From Gammaproteobacteria bacterium (GTDB lineage: Bacteria > Pseudomonadota > Gammaproteobacteria > Burkholderiales > Burkholderiaceae_C): a stretch of 5,083 bases of DNA. Position 1 is the stretch's first letter; each line of letters begins with the position of its first letter. The position numbers and the translations under genes were made by a program. Shown here one piece after another: positions 1-5,083 of the stretch. The stretch is from the NCBI GenBank assembly GCA_030054245.1, contig JASGCH010000122.1, forward strand, positions 1 to 5,083, written 5' to 3'. Under the pieces are notes generated by a model. The model saw only the letters and a list, made by a program, of their open reading frames with translations, was not told the DNA's origin and did not search any database.

Positions 1-893
1 TAAAATACCGACATAAGTAGGATAAGGGCGCCGTAGATGATGATATCGGTGCCCTTGCCGCTACCACCAAACACTTGGCGGGTGGTTTCTTCGAGTGCAA
101 TCAACACAATGCCACCTAACACGGGTCCTAGAATGGAGCCTACTCCCCCTAAGATGGCCACTAGAGACATTTTGATGGAGACCGCGGTACTGAGCACTGA
201 ATTGGGGTCAATATACAATTCTTTTTGAGCATACAATACGCCTCCCAAAGCGGTTAACACGGCACTGATAGCTAGGGCTAGTTGTTTGTAACGGGCGACT
301 GGAATGCCTATACTTTCGGCGGCAGAGGGCTCATCTTTAATGGCTCGAAAATAATAACCCAAATAGGATTTTTCAATCAGGTAACATACGCCAAGCGAGA
401 GGATCAACAAGCCTAAAGCCAGCCAATAATAAGATTTTTTATCGGTAAAATTAAGCCACCACCAACCTTGGTGTTGCAGGGGAACATACAGTCCAACCGC
501 ACCGCCGGCAAAATCCCATTCATTGACGAGTATTTGTAATAATTCCGCGATGGCGATGGTGGCCATGGCAAAATAGTGTCCTTTGAGGCGGAAACACGAC
601 CACCCTACAAGAACGCTGATAACGACTGCTAAGATCCCGGCGACCAACATGCCCAACCAAGGGCTTATACCCAATTGGAGCAATAATAAAGTGGAGGTAT
701 AGGCGCCAATGCCAAAAAAGGTCGCGTGTCCTAAAGAAACTTGGCCTGTATAGCCACCTATGATATTCCACGCGATACCCAATTGTGCGGCCATCAAAGC
801 TAAAATGAGGGTATTTAATTGGGAGTTGTTCAGAAAATGAGGAAGAGCAATGACTACTCCAGCGGTAAGAATGAAGGGTAATAGTCGGTGCAT
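1..893 (-). CDS. livM: LivM-type permease of a branched-chain amino acid/amide ABC transporter (3' end outside window)
   Basis: This is an inner-membrane permease (PF02653 type) that would pair with LivH to form the channel of a HAAT-class ABC importer. I translated the minus strand from the ATG at 893-891 and found an open frame to the window edge: 297 visible codons plus two bases, with no stop. Recognisable features are hydrophobic N-terminal segments, the family hallmark GYTGQVSLGHATFFGIGAYT at about residues 47-66, a KGHYFAMATIAIAE segment near 104-117, and the EAA-like ATPase-contact loop RAIKDEPSAAESIGIP at about 183-198. A glycine-rich segment, LVAILGGVGSILGPVLGG, follows. LivM proteins usually run a little over 300 residues, so only a short tail should be missing. 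The start lies 2 bases after the livH stop, and a plausible Shine-Dalgarno AGGGA (908-904) sits inside the end of livH, suggesting coupled translation. The transported substrate cannot be read from this protein. Confidence 0.93.
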   Translation of the reverse strand, partial: MHRLLPFILTAGVVIALPHFLNNSQLNTLILALMAAQLGIAWNIIGGYTGQVSLGHATFFGIGAYTSTLLLLQLGISPWLGMLVAGILAVVISVLVGWSCFRLKGHYFAMATIAIAELLQILVNEWDFAGGAVGLYVPLQHQGWWWLNFTDKKSYYWLALGLLILSLGVCYLIEKSYLGYYFRAIKDEPSAAESIGIPVARYKQLALAISAVLTALGGVLYAQKELYIDPNSVLSTAVSIKMSLVAILGGVGSILGPVLGGIVLIALEETTRQVFGGSGKGTDIIIYGALILLMSVF

Positions 894-895
894 AC

Positions 896-1762
896 TTAAC
901 TTTTCCCTAAGAGTCCTTGAGGTCGCCACATGAGCAACACCAAAAACAGTACCAATACAACCGCCAATTTGTAAGATGGGGCTAGCAATAATCCACCCAA
1001 AACTTCTACTACACCAACGCATAGACCGGCCCAAAACGCACCTACTACGCTACCAAACCCTCCTAAATTGACAACAACAAATGCGATCAAAATAAAACTA
1101 GCTCCTACTTCTGGGAAAATGGGGAAAAAGGTGGCGATCAAGGTGCCTGCCACGCCTGCCGAAGCGGCCGCGATCCCCCAAGCCAAAGCAAACATCTTGT
1201 GGCTATCAATACCCATGAGTTGGGCGGCTTCTTTATCTTGGGCCGTAGCCTCTAATGCTACTCCCCATTTGGTATGGTTCAAAAAATAATACACCCCCCC
1301 AGTCATAATCACTGCACCCAAACCAGCAAATATTTGGGGTTTGCCCAAATGCATGCCTAAAAACTGTAGGGTACCGGTGGCATAACTATTTTCAATGGTG
1401 CGAAAATCGGCTTTCCATAGATACTGTGCGATCCCACGCAGTAAAATCATCAACCCAAAGGTGGCAAATATCTGAGCCACCATATTGGTGTGCAAAATAC
1501 GCACGATGATGAGCTTGTATATGAGAATACCCAATAGGAATAACAGGATAAAACTGATGGGAATGCTAAGTATGGGGTCTAGTGCCCACAGTGAGAACCC
1601 CCAAAAAGCCACATACATCCCCAGCATAAGAAATTCTCCGTGAGCAAAGTTGACGATGTCCATGACGCCAAAAATCATCGACAGTCCAATCGCCACGAGG
1701 GCATAGACCAAACCCAGTAGCAAGCCTGAAATCAGGGATTGTAACAAGATTTCTAAGCTCAT
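896..1762 (-). CDS. livH: LivH-type permease of a branched-chain amino acid/amide ABC transporter
   Basis: This complete 288-residue protein has the usual LivH length and is very hydrophobic, with about eight likely membrane segments. It would form the second half of the importer's inner-membrane channel with LivM. The N-terminus matches the family closely: a first helix followed by GLVYALVAIGLSMIFGVMDI at about 17-36, then VNFAHGEFLMLGMY at 37-50. The EAA-like cytoplasmic loop that contacts the ATPase is LEATAQDKEAAQLMGI at about 170-185. The C-terminus is the common RPQGLLGKS-style ending. The start ATG (1762-1760) is 27 bases after the stop of the binding-protein gene, with a modest AAGG ribosome site at 1776-1773. 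The downstream permease begins 2 bases after its TAA stop. The family assignment is firm; substrate specificity is not visible. Confidence 0.95.
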   Translation of the reverse strand: MSLEILLQSLISGLLLGLVYALVAIGLSMIFGVMDIVNFAHGEFLMLGMYVAFWGFSLWALDPILSIPISFILLFLLGILIYKLIIVRILHTNMVAQIFATFGLMILLRGIAQYLWKADFRTIENSYATGTLQFLGMHLGKPQIFAGLGAVIMTGGVYYFLNHTKWGVALEATAQDKEAAQLMGIDSHKMFALAWGIAAASAGVAGTLIATFFPIFPEVGASFILIAFVVVNLGGFGSVVGAFWAGLCVGVVEVLGGLLLAPSYKLAVVLVLFLVLLMWRPQGLLGKS

Positions 1763-1789
1763 ATCCGGTTTACCTTAGAGAATACGCAA

Positions 1790-3049
1790 CTAGCGTTTAT
1801 CCCAGCTGGGCATAGGCCAAACTACGGGACGACTGGCCATATCAAAGGGCCAGACGGTGTGGTATTTGCCATCCACAATCTGCGCTAAAATTCCGCGCCC
1901 CAGCAGATTTTGTCCAGACTCGTCAAACTTGACGCCAGACCAAGGCATGATCAGCTTATTGCCAGGTAAATGGGTGGCGACCAAAGCTTTGCGGATAGCT
2001 TCTGGGTCGGTAGAGCCAGCACGATTGATGGCATCTGCCATAACCATCAAGCCCGTAAAGGTGCGCGATGAATTGCCTGTAAAGTTGATTTTATAGCGAC
2101 TAAAATAAGCATCGTTGACTTTTTTGATTAAAGGGTTGGTATTGGCCAAATCTAATGCCCAGACTTCTCGGGTGATGATATACTCCGCATCTTTCCCTAA
2201 GGTTTTAATAAAATCTGTATCGGTAAAACCTGCATTGTTTGCTAAAATCATGTCTGGAGAAAAACCTAACTCTTTGTAAGTCTTCATGGACAAAATGGCG
2301 TCGGCCGTATAGGAAGACTGTAGCAAAAGCTTAGGGTTGGCAATTTTAAGCGTTTGTACTTCTGAGGTTAATTGGGTGGTTTTGGCAGGGTAAGAGACTT
2401 GTTTTACCAAATTAAACTTATACTCAGGGGCTAACTTTGCTTGCAATTTAGTGGTTTCAGTTCCCCACAAGCCATTTTCGTTGAGGGACGCAATACCCCC
2501 TACGGTTATACCCTTTTTATTTTTTAGTTCTTGTAAAAATTCAAAGGCATTGTGGATAAACAAATCGTCGTGTGGAGTGGTGCGGAAAAACCATTTAAAC
2601 CCTCTTTGTGTCAGTGAGGCCGAAGACGATTCAGGGTTTAAGAAGGGGATGCCCGAGCGTTCCGCGATCTGACTGGCTGTGGCAGTTACTGCGCTGTTGT
2701 AAGAACCGACAAGTGCTACCACCTTTTCTTGTGAAATTAATCTTTCAGCTTCACTTGCACCGGTTTGTGGGTTGGCTTGATGATCGGCAAAAACCAATTT
2801 TAATTTGGCGCCTTTCAAATTAGGTAACCCGCCTCCATTTAAGGGCAGATCACTTAATCCAGGGATACCATTATTGATAATGTCTGTAGCTAGCTCAAGT
2901 GCATTGCGCAACTCGGCGCCTACAGCGGCACTGGCACCGGTAAGCGGGTAAATGACGCCAATCTTCACTTCTTGTTGTGCCCACAAGGGGGAGTGCAAGC
3001 TCAACGCCAACATCCAAGCAACATATTTCCTTAATCCATGTCGTAACAT
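1790..3049 (-). CDS. periplasmic substrate-binding protein of the HAAT-class ABC transporter
   Basis: This 419-residue protein is a type I periplasmic binding protein of the Leu/Ile/Val-binding family (PF13458 type). It would capture the solute and deliver it to LivH-LivM. The first 24 residues form a Sec signal peptide: basic start (RHGLRK), hydrophobic core, and probable signal peptidase I cleavage after LWA (residue 24). No lipobox cysteine is seen, so the mature protein should be soluble in the periplasm. The mature N-terminus EVKIGVIYPLTGASAAVG (27-44) is typical. The loop GSYNSAVTATAS at 115-126 corresponds to the region where LivJ-like proteins bind the amino acid's alpha-carboxylate and amino groups. 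SGIPFLNPESSSASLTQRG and KWFFRTTPHD are also family-like. At 419 residues it is longer than E. coli LivJ (mature protein about 344), partly from an insert near 60-80 (GIPGLSDLPLNGGGLPNLKG). That form occurs in amino-acid/amide binders of uncertain ligand, so no symbol is given. Confidence 0.93.
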   Translation of the reverse strand: MLRHGLRKYVAWMLALSLHSPLWAQQEVKIGVIYPLTGASAAVGAELRNALELATDIINNGIPGLSDLPLNGGGLPNLKGAKLKLVFADHQANPQTGASEAERLISQEKVVALVGSYNSAVTATASQIAERSGIPFLNPESSSASLTQRGFKWFFRTTPHDDLFIHNAFEFLQELKNKKGITVGGIASLNENGLWGTETTKLQAKLAPEYKFNLVKQVSYPAKTTQLTSEVQTLKIANPKLLLQSSYTADAILSMKTYKELGFSPDMILANNAGFTDTDFIKTLGKDAEYIITREVWALDLANTNPLIKKVNDAYFSRYKINFTGNSSRTFTGLMVMADAINRAGSTDPEAIRKALVATHLPGNKLIMPWSGVKFDESGQNLLGRGILAQIVDGKYHTVWPFDMASRPVVWPMPSWDKR

Positions 3050-3055
3050 AAAGAA

Positions 3056-3060
3056 CTCCT
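3056..3060 (-). promoter_or_regulatory. strong ribosome binding site of the substrate-binding protein gene
   Basis: On the minus strand AGGAG lies 6 bases before the ATG at 3049-3047 (AGGAGTTCTTTATG). It is the best Shine-Dalgarno in the window. It fixes the start and agrees with the signal-peptide position. Strong translation suits a binding protein, which is normally needed in excess over its permeases. Confidence 0.8.
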
Positions 3061-3089
3061 AATAAAAAAGACTCTCGGTACATTGCATA

Positions 3090-3104
3090 GGGCACAAGTT
3101 GCCC
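3090..3104 (-). repeat. short stem-loop in the DUF1445 to binding-protein gap
   Basis: GGGCA (3090-3094) and TGCCC (3100-3104) form a perfect 5-bp inverted repeat around a 5-base loop. It lies about 40 bases upstream of the binding-protein start. There is no U-run after it on the minus strand, so it is not a canonical terminator. It could be an mRNA-processing or stabilising hairpin, or chance. Confidence 0.3.
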
Positions 3105-3115
3105 AAAGAAGTTTT

Positions 3116-3121
3116 ATTGTA
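3116..3121 (-). promoter_or_regulatory. candidate -10 box upstream of the binding-protein gene
   Basis: The minus strand reads TACAAT at 3121-3116, five of six matches to the sigma-70 -10 consensus. It lies in the 86-base gap before the binding-protein gene. A transcript would start near 3109 and include the small stem-loop. No good -35 hexamer is found 16-18 bases upstream, so an internal promoter is only possible. The alternative is read-through from the DUF1445 gene. Confidence 0.3.
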
Positions 3122-3135
3122 GCATCATTTACGGT

Positions 3136-3921
3136 TTAAAACGACTTTAAAAAATCAAAATTTTCTTGTACATCGGCTAGCAACATACACCCTGGAGCAT
3201 GGGTTATACAGAACGGTGGTTTGACTTGTGTCAAAACTTGTTGAGGTGTAACACCACAAGCCCAAAAAACCGGAAGTTCGTTAGACAAAATCTCTACGGA
3301 CTCGCCATATTCTGGGTTTTGCAAATCAGCAATACCGATGTCGTTGGGTGAACCAAAGTGTACGGGGGCACCGTGTGCTTGAGGCAGTCGCGAACTAATT
3401 TCAATCGCGCGAATAGTATCGGCAACGGTCAGAGGGCGCATAGATACCACCATATTCCCCCAAAATCGAGCACTGGGCTTTAAAGCTAGGGTGGTGTTGT
3501 ACATGGCAACATTTTTACGGTGTTCGAGGTGACGCAATGGGATACCTGCTCTTACCAAGGCACTCTCAAAAGTGAAGGAGCAACCCAAAACAAAAGCCAC
3601 TAAATTTGAGTTCCAGTAGTCCTTAATATCAGTTACTTCAGATACCAACTTCCCATTCTGCCAAATTCGGTATTTAGGAACATCAATGCGGATGTCTAGG
3701 TCCAAACCTAATGCCGGCAAGCGGGGGTCTCCCACTTCGCTCATACCGATGATGGGGCAAGGCTTGGGGTTATTCAAACAAAATTGATAAAAGTCTTGTG
3801 CCCAATCCGAGGGTAGGATAACCACATTTCCTTGCAAGTGCCCTGGTAATACTCCGCTTGTATGCAGGGTCCACTCACCTTGTCGTACGCTTTGTCTAAA
3901 TGTTTGTAAGTTGGTCGTCAT
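3136..3921 (-). CDS. DUF1445/YcsI-family protein (putative hydro-lyase, D-glutamate cyclase-related)
   Basis: This 261-residue protein belongs to the DUF1445 family (PF07286; UPF0317 'putative hydro-lyase', Bacillus YcsI type) and has the usual family length. It has no signal peptide or membrane segment and should be cytoplasmic. Visible family motifs are RQGEWTLHTSGVLPGHLQGNV-like N-terminal sequence, GDPRLPALGLDLDIRIDVPK near 64-83, the signature LGCSFTFESAL (112-122), NMVVSMRP (156-163), GAPVHFGSPNDIGI (184-197), GVTPQ (223-227) and HAPGCMLLADV (241-251). Mammalian DGLUCY, which turns D-glutamate into 5-oxo-D-proline, carries this domain plus a second one (DUF4392) that is absent here, so the same reaction cannot be assumed. 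The start is firm: an in-frame TAA (3939-3937) lies six codons upstream with no start codon between. No Shine-Dalgarno precedes this ATG. It is the first gene of the likely transporter operon and probably acts on the imported compound. Confidence 0.9.
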   Translation of the reverse strand: MTTNLQTFRQSVRQGEWTLHTSGVLPGHLQGNVVILPSDWAQDFYQFCLNNPKPCPIIGMSEVGDPRLPALGLDLDIRIDVPKYRIWQNGKLVSEVTDIKDYWNSNLVAFVLGCSFTFESALVRAGIPLRHLEHRKNVAMYNTTLALKPSARFWGNMVVSMRPLTVADTIRAIEISSRLPQAHGAPVHFGSPNDIGIADLQNPEYGESVEILSNELPVFWACGVTPQQVLTQVKPPFCITHAPGCMLLADVQENFDFLKSF

Positions 3922-3925
3922 AGTG

Positions 3926-3969
3926 GTATAAGACTGTTAATATAAGATCGTTAGAGACTTAAGACTGTT
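3926..3969 (-). repeat. three imperfect direct repeats immediately upstream of the DUF1445 gene
   Basis: Read on the minus strand, AACAGTCTTA (3969-3960), AACGATCTTA (3952-3943) and AACAGTCTTA (3938-3929) recur with start-to-start spacings of 17 and 14 bases. The last two belong to a head-to-tail 14-base duplication, TAACGATCTTATAT then TAACAGTCTTATAC, matching at 11 of 14 positions and ending 4 bases before the ATG. The junction contains TATATT (3944-3939), a possible -10 box, but no matching -35 is evident. The arrangement suggests repeated protein-binding sites over the operon promoter. A simple local duplication is the alternative. Confidence 0.5.
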
Positions 3970-3993
3970 GCACCATCGGCTTTGCCGCTGACT

Positions 3994-4013
3994 GCACCGT
4001 CAAATGACGATGC
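3994..4013. promoter_or_regulatory. 20-bp near-palindrome, possible operator
   Basis: GCACCGTCA, a 2-base centre AA, then TGACGATGC form an inverted repeat with 9-base arms and one mismatched pair (8 of 9). The inner 12 bases CGTCAAATGACG have perfect 5-base arms. It lies about 75 bases upstream of the DUF1445 start. The symmetry and size suit a dimeric repressor or activator site. In minus-strand RNA the mismatch becomes a G-U pair, so it could fold as a hairpin at the end of the hydrolase transcript. No U-run follows. Confidence 0.45.
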
Positions 4014-4032
4014 CAAGTTGTCGGTACAAAGG

Positions 4033-4062
4033 TCGCTCCTAAGTAAATGCCCCTAGGAGCGA
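4033..4062. repeat. inverted repeat with 9-bp arms, REP/BIME-like
   Basis: TCGCTCCTA (4033-4041) and TAGGAGCGA (4054-4062) are perfect inverse complements around a 12-base loop. Each arm, read outward from the loop, begins TAGGAGCG, which resembles the head of the REP repeats common between genes in Pseudomonas and related bacteria. The plus-strand arm continues as GGAGCGAACTCC (4056-4067), itself a small GGAG/CTCC hairpin. Neither side has a T-run, so a factor-independent terminator is not supported. Confidence 0.55.
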
Positions 4063-4094
4063 ACTCCAGCCTTTAAATGAGGGTAGGGTGCAAT

Positions 4095-4115
4095 GGTTTC
4101 TCAAAACCGCTCCCA
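4095..4115 (-). repeat. second REP-like unit
   Basis: On the minus strand TGGGAGCGG (4115-4107) is followed by a small hairpin, GGTTT-TGAG-AAACC (4108-4095). A conserved GGGAGCG-type head before a short palindrome is the usual REP layout. It lies 33 bases from the TAGGAGCGA pair and shares the GGAGCG core, giving three related heads in about 80 bases. Genome-wide copy number cannot be judged here. Confidence 0.4.
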
Positions 4116-4151
4116 CGGGGGCGTAAGCTATGCGTACCTAAGCCCAAGCGT

Positions 4152-4167
4152 GGAAATGGGGAAATGG
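4152..4167. repeat. 8-base tandem duplication
   Basis: GGAAATGG occurs twice in direct succession (4152-4159 and 4160-4167) just past the hydrolase stop codon. It is short and may be simple slippage. No function is proposed. Confidence 0.3.
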
Positions 4168-4191
4168 GCAAACGGGCGCTGGTGGTTGAGT

Positions 4192-5083
4192 CTAATCGGC
4201 AATGGACTGTAACACCAAATTTTGTACCAAAGTGCGGTAACGGACGCGCGCTTCGCCCGGTGTTACGGCCATGTAAACGACGACCAGCTGTTCTTTTGGG
4301 TTGATCCAGAAGTAGGTGCCGAAAGCTCCACCCCAACTGAGGTCACCGGCACTGCCAGCAAAGGGGGAAAATCCCACTTGTGAGCGCACGGCAAACCCGA
4401 GCCCAAATGTATGTCCTTCTCCTAGGATTGGGTTGGTGGTTTGTGCCCTGACTTCGGTCCCTAGCTGATCGGAGGTCATCATGTCGACTGTCTTGCGCGA
4501 CAATAGGCGCTGACCGTCGAAAACCCCACCGTTTGCAAGCATCTGCGCAAAACGCAGAAAATCCATGGTGGTGGAGACGGCACAGCCACCTCCGCACTCG
4601 AACTTAAGTGGTTTCCCTGAGGCGTGTAACACACTCTGTGGCTGGTTAGTTAGCGGATCGTTGGCGAATGCCAGTGCATATCGACCCTTCTTGGCTTCGG
4701 GGACGACGAAGCTGGTGTCGACCATTCCAAGGGGCTTCCAAATGCGCTCGTGCAAGAACTCGCCTAGCGACTTGCCCGATATGACTTCGACGATGAGCCC
4801 CAGTACATCGGTGGACAAACTGTAGTCCCATACCGTGCCCGGCTGATAGAGCAGAGGTGCTTTTGACAGGGTTTCGATAAACTCGGACGCTGTATAGGTG
4901 GTGGACGATGAACTCGATGAGGCTGGCCAGAGTTTGTGAATCGCGGTCTCGCCGCGTCCGCCGTATGTGAATCCAGAGGTGTGACGCAGTAGGTCATGTA
5001 GGGTTGGTTGTCGTTTAGCAGAAACAGTGTCGATCGTGTCTTTGGCACCACTGGTGCCGGCCTTCATCACGCCAACTCGCATA
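4192..5083 (-). CDS. serine beta-lactamase/esterase-family hydrolase, C-terminal part (5' end outside window)
   Basis: The open frame enters from the right edge and ends at TAG (4194-4192), giving 296 visible residues counted from the ATG at 5082. It matches the PF00144 family (class C beta-lactamases, EstB-type esterases, D-aminopeptidases). Seen motifs are LLRHTSGFTYG (31-41), the Tyr-containing WDYSLSTDVLG (85-95, Y87 being the likely catalytic tyrosine of the YxN/YSL motif), GGGCAVST (164-171), and WGGAFGT (250-256) on the strand that replaces KTG. The nucleophile motif SxxK normally lies upstream of this part and is off-window, so the ATG at 5082 is almost certainly an internal methionine. 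The actual substrate (ester, peptide or beta-lactam) is unknown, and a resistance role should not be assumed. A six-serine run (55-60) is an odd local feature. Base composition is clearly richer in G+C than the downstream genes, suggesting a separate history, and the 270-base gap argues against a shared operon. Confidence 0.9.
   Translation of the reverse strand, partial: MRVGVMKAGTSGAKDTIDTVSAKRQPTLHDLLRHTSGFTYGGRGETAIHKLWPASSSSSSTTYTASEFIETLSKAPLLYQPGTVWDYSLSTDVLGLIVEVISGKSLGEFLHERIWKPLGMVDTSFVVPEAKKGRYALAFANDPLTNQPQSVLHASGKPLKFECGGGCAVSTTMDFLRFAQMLANGGVFDGQRLLSRKTVDMMTSDQLGTEVRAQTTNPILGEGHTFGLGFAVRSQVGFSPFAGSAGDLSWGGAFGTYFWINPKEQLVVVYMAVTPGEARVRYRTLVQNLVLQSIAD

Noticed and set aside
520..771. 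83-residue minus-strand open frame
   Set aside because: It lies wholly inside livM in another frame. The livM frame translates without interruption and carries clear family motifs.
1..893. Frameshifted or broken livM
   Set aside because: A full manual translation from 893 to the edge showed one open frame with all expected motifs. It simply continues beyond the window.
1068..2823. Several plus-strand open frames of about 70-80 residues opposite livH and the binding-protein gene
   Set aside because: They are antisense shadows of strongly supported genes, with no family resemblance or ribosome sites of note.
4033..4062. Rho-independent terminator formed by the 9-bp inverted repeat
   Set aside because: The stem is good, but neither strand has a T-run after it and the loop is 12 bases, so it was called as a REP-like repeat instead.
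3922..4191. Integron attC site or insertion-sequence remnant in the gap beside a beta-lactamase-like gene
   Set aside because: No GTTRRRY/RYYYAAC core pair, no terminal inverted repeats with target duplications and no transposase fragment were found.
4073..4336. Small open frames on both strands across the hydrolase 3' end and the gap (75 and 87 residues)
   Set aside because: They overlap the well-supported hydrolase gene in other frames, have no recognisable domain, and look like chance frames in G+C-rich sequence.
4192..5083. Antibiotic-resistance beta-lactamase
   Set aside because: Motifs only place it in the broad PF00144 family, which includes many esterases and peptidases. The nucleophile region is outside the window.

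Overview
The window reads as ordinary chromosomal DNA from a proteobacterium, perhaps a gammaproteobacterium. This lineage guess rests only on protein style and compact Gram-negative operon organisation. All five genes lie on the minus strand, so transcription runs from high to low coordinates.

Layout in transcription order: (1) 5083-4192, the C-terminal part of a serine beta-lactamase/esterase-family (PF00144) hydrolase, cut by the window edge. (2) 4191-3922, a 270-bp non-coding gap containing REP-like inverted repeats, a 20-bp near-palindrome and a triplet of short direct repeats just before the next gene. (3) 3921-3136, a DUF1445/YcsI-family protein ('putative hydro-lyase', related to D-glutamate cyclase). 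(4) 3049-1790, an exported substrate-binding protein of the branched-chain amino acid/amide (HAAT) ABC class. (5) 1762-896, a LivH-type permease. (6) 893-1, a LivM-type permease that runs off the left edge. The two LivG/LivF-type ATPases expected for this transporter are not in the window and would probably lie beyond position 1.

Genes 3 to 6 look like one transcription unit: gaps are 86, 27 and 2 bases and the strand is the same throughout. The binding protein would capture an amino acid or related small polar compound in the periplasm, and LivH and LivM would form the membrane channel. The DUF1445 protein, encoded first, probably acts on the imported compound in the cytoplasm. Because DUF1445 proteins are linked to D-glutamate/5-oxoproline chemistry, a glutamate- or pyroglutamate-like substrate is a reasonable but unproven idea.

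The hydrolase fragment is markedly richer in G+C (57 and 60% in two 60-base lines counted by hand) than the transporter/DUF1445 block (35 to 42% in three lines). The repeat-rich gap is the boundary between the two. No CRISPR array, RNA gene, transposase or phage gene was seen, and I found no convincing new multi-gene system. The most interesting points are the DUF1445-transporter linkage and the structured gap at 3926-4115.
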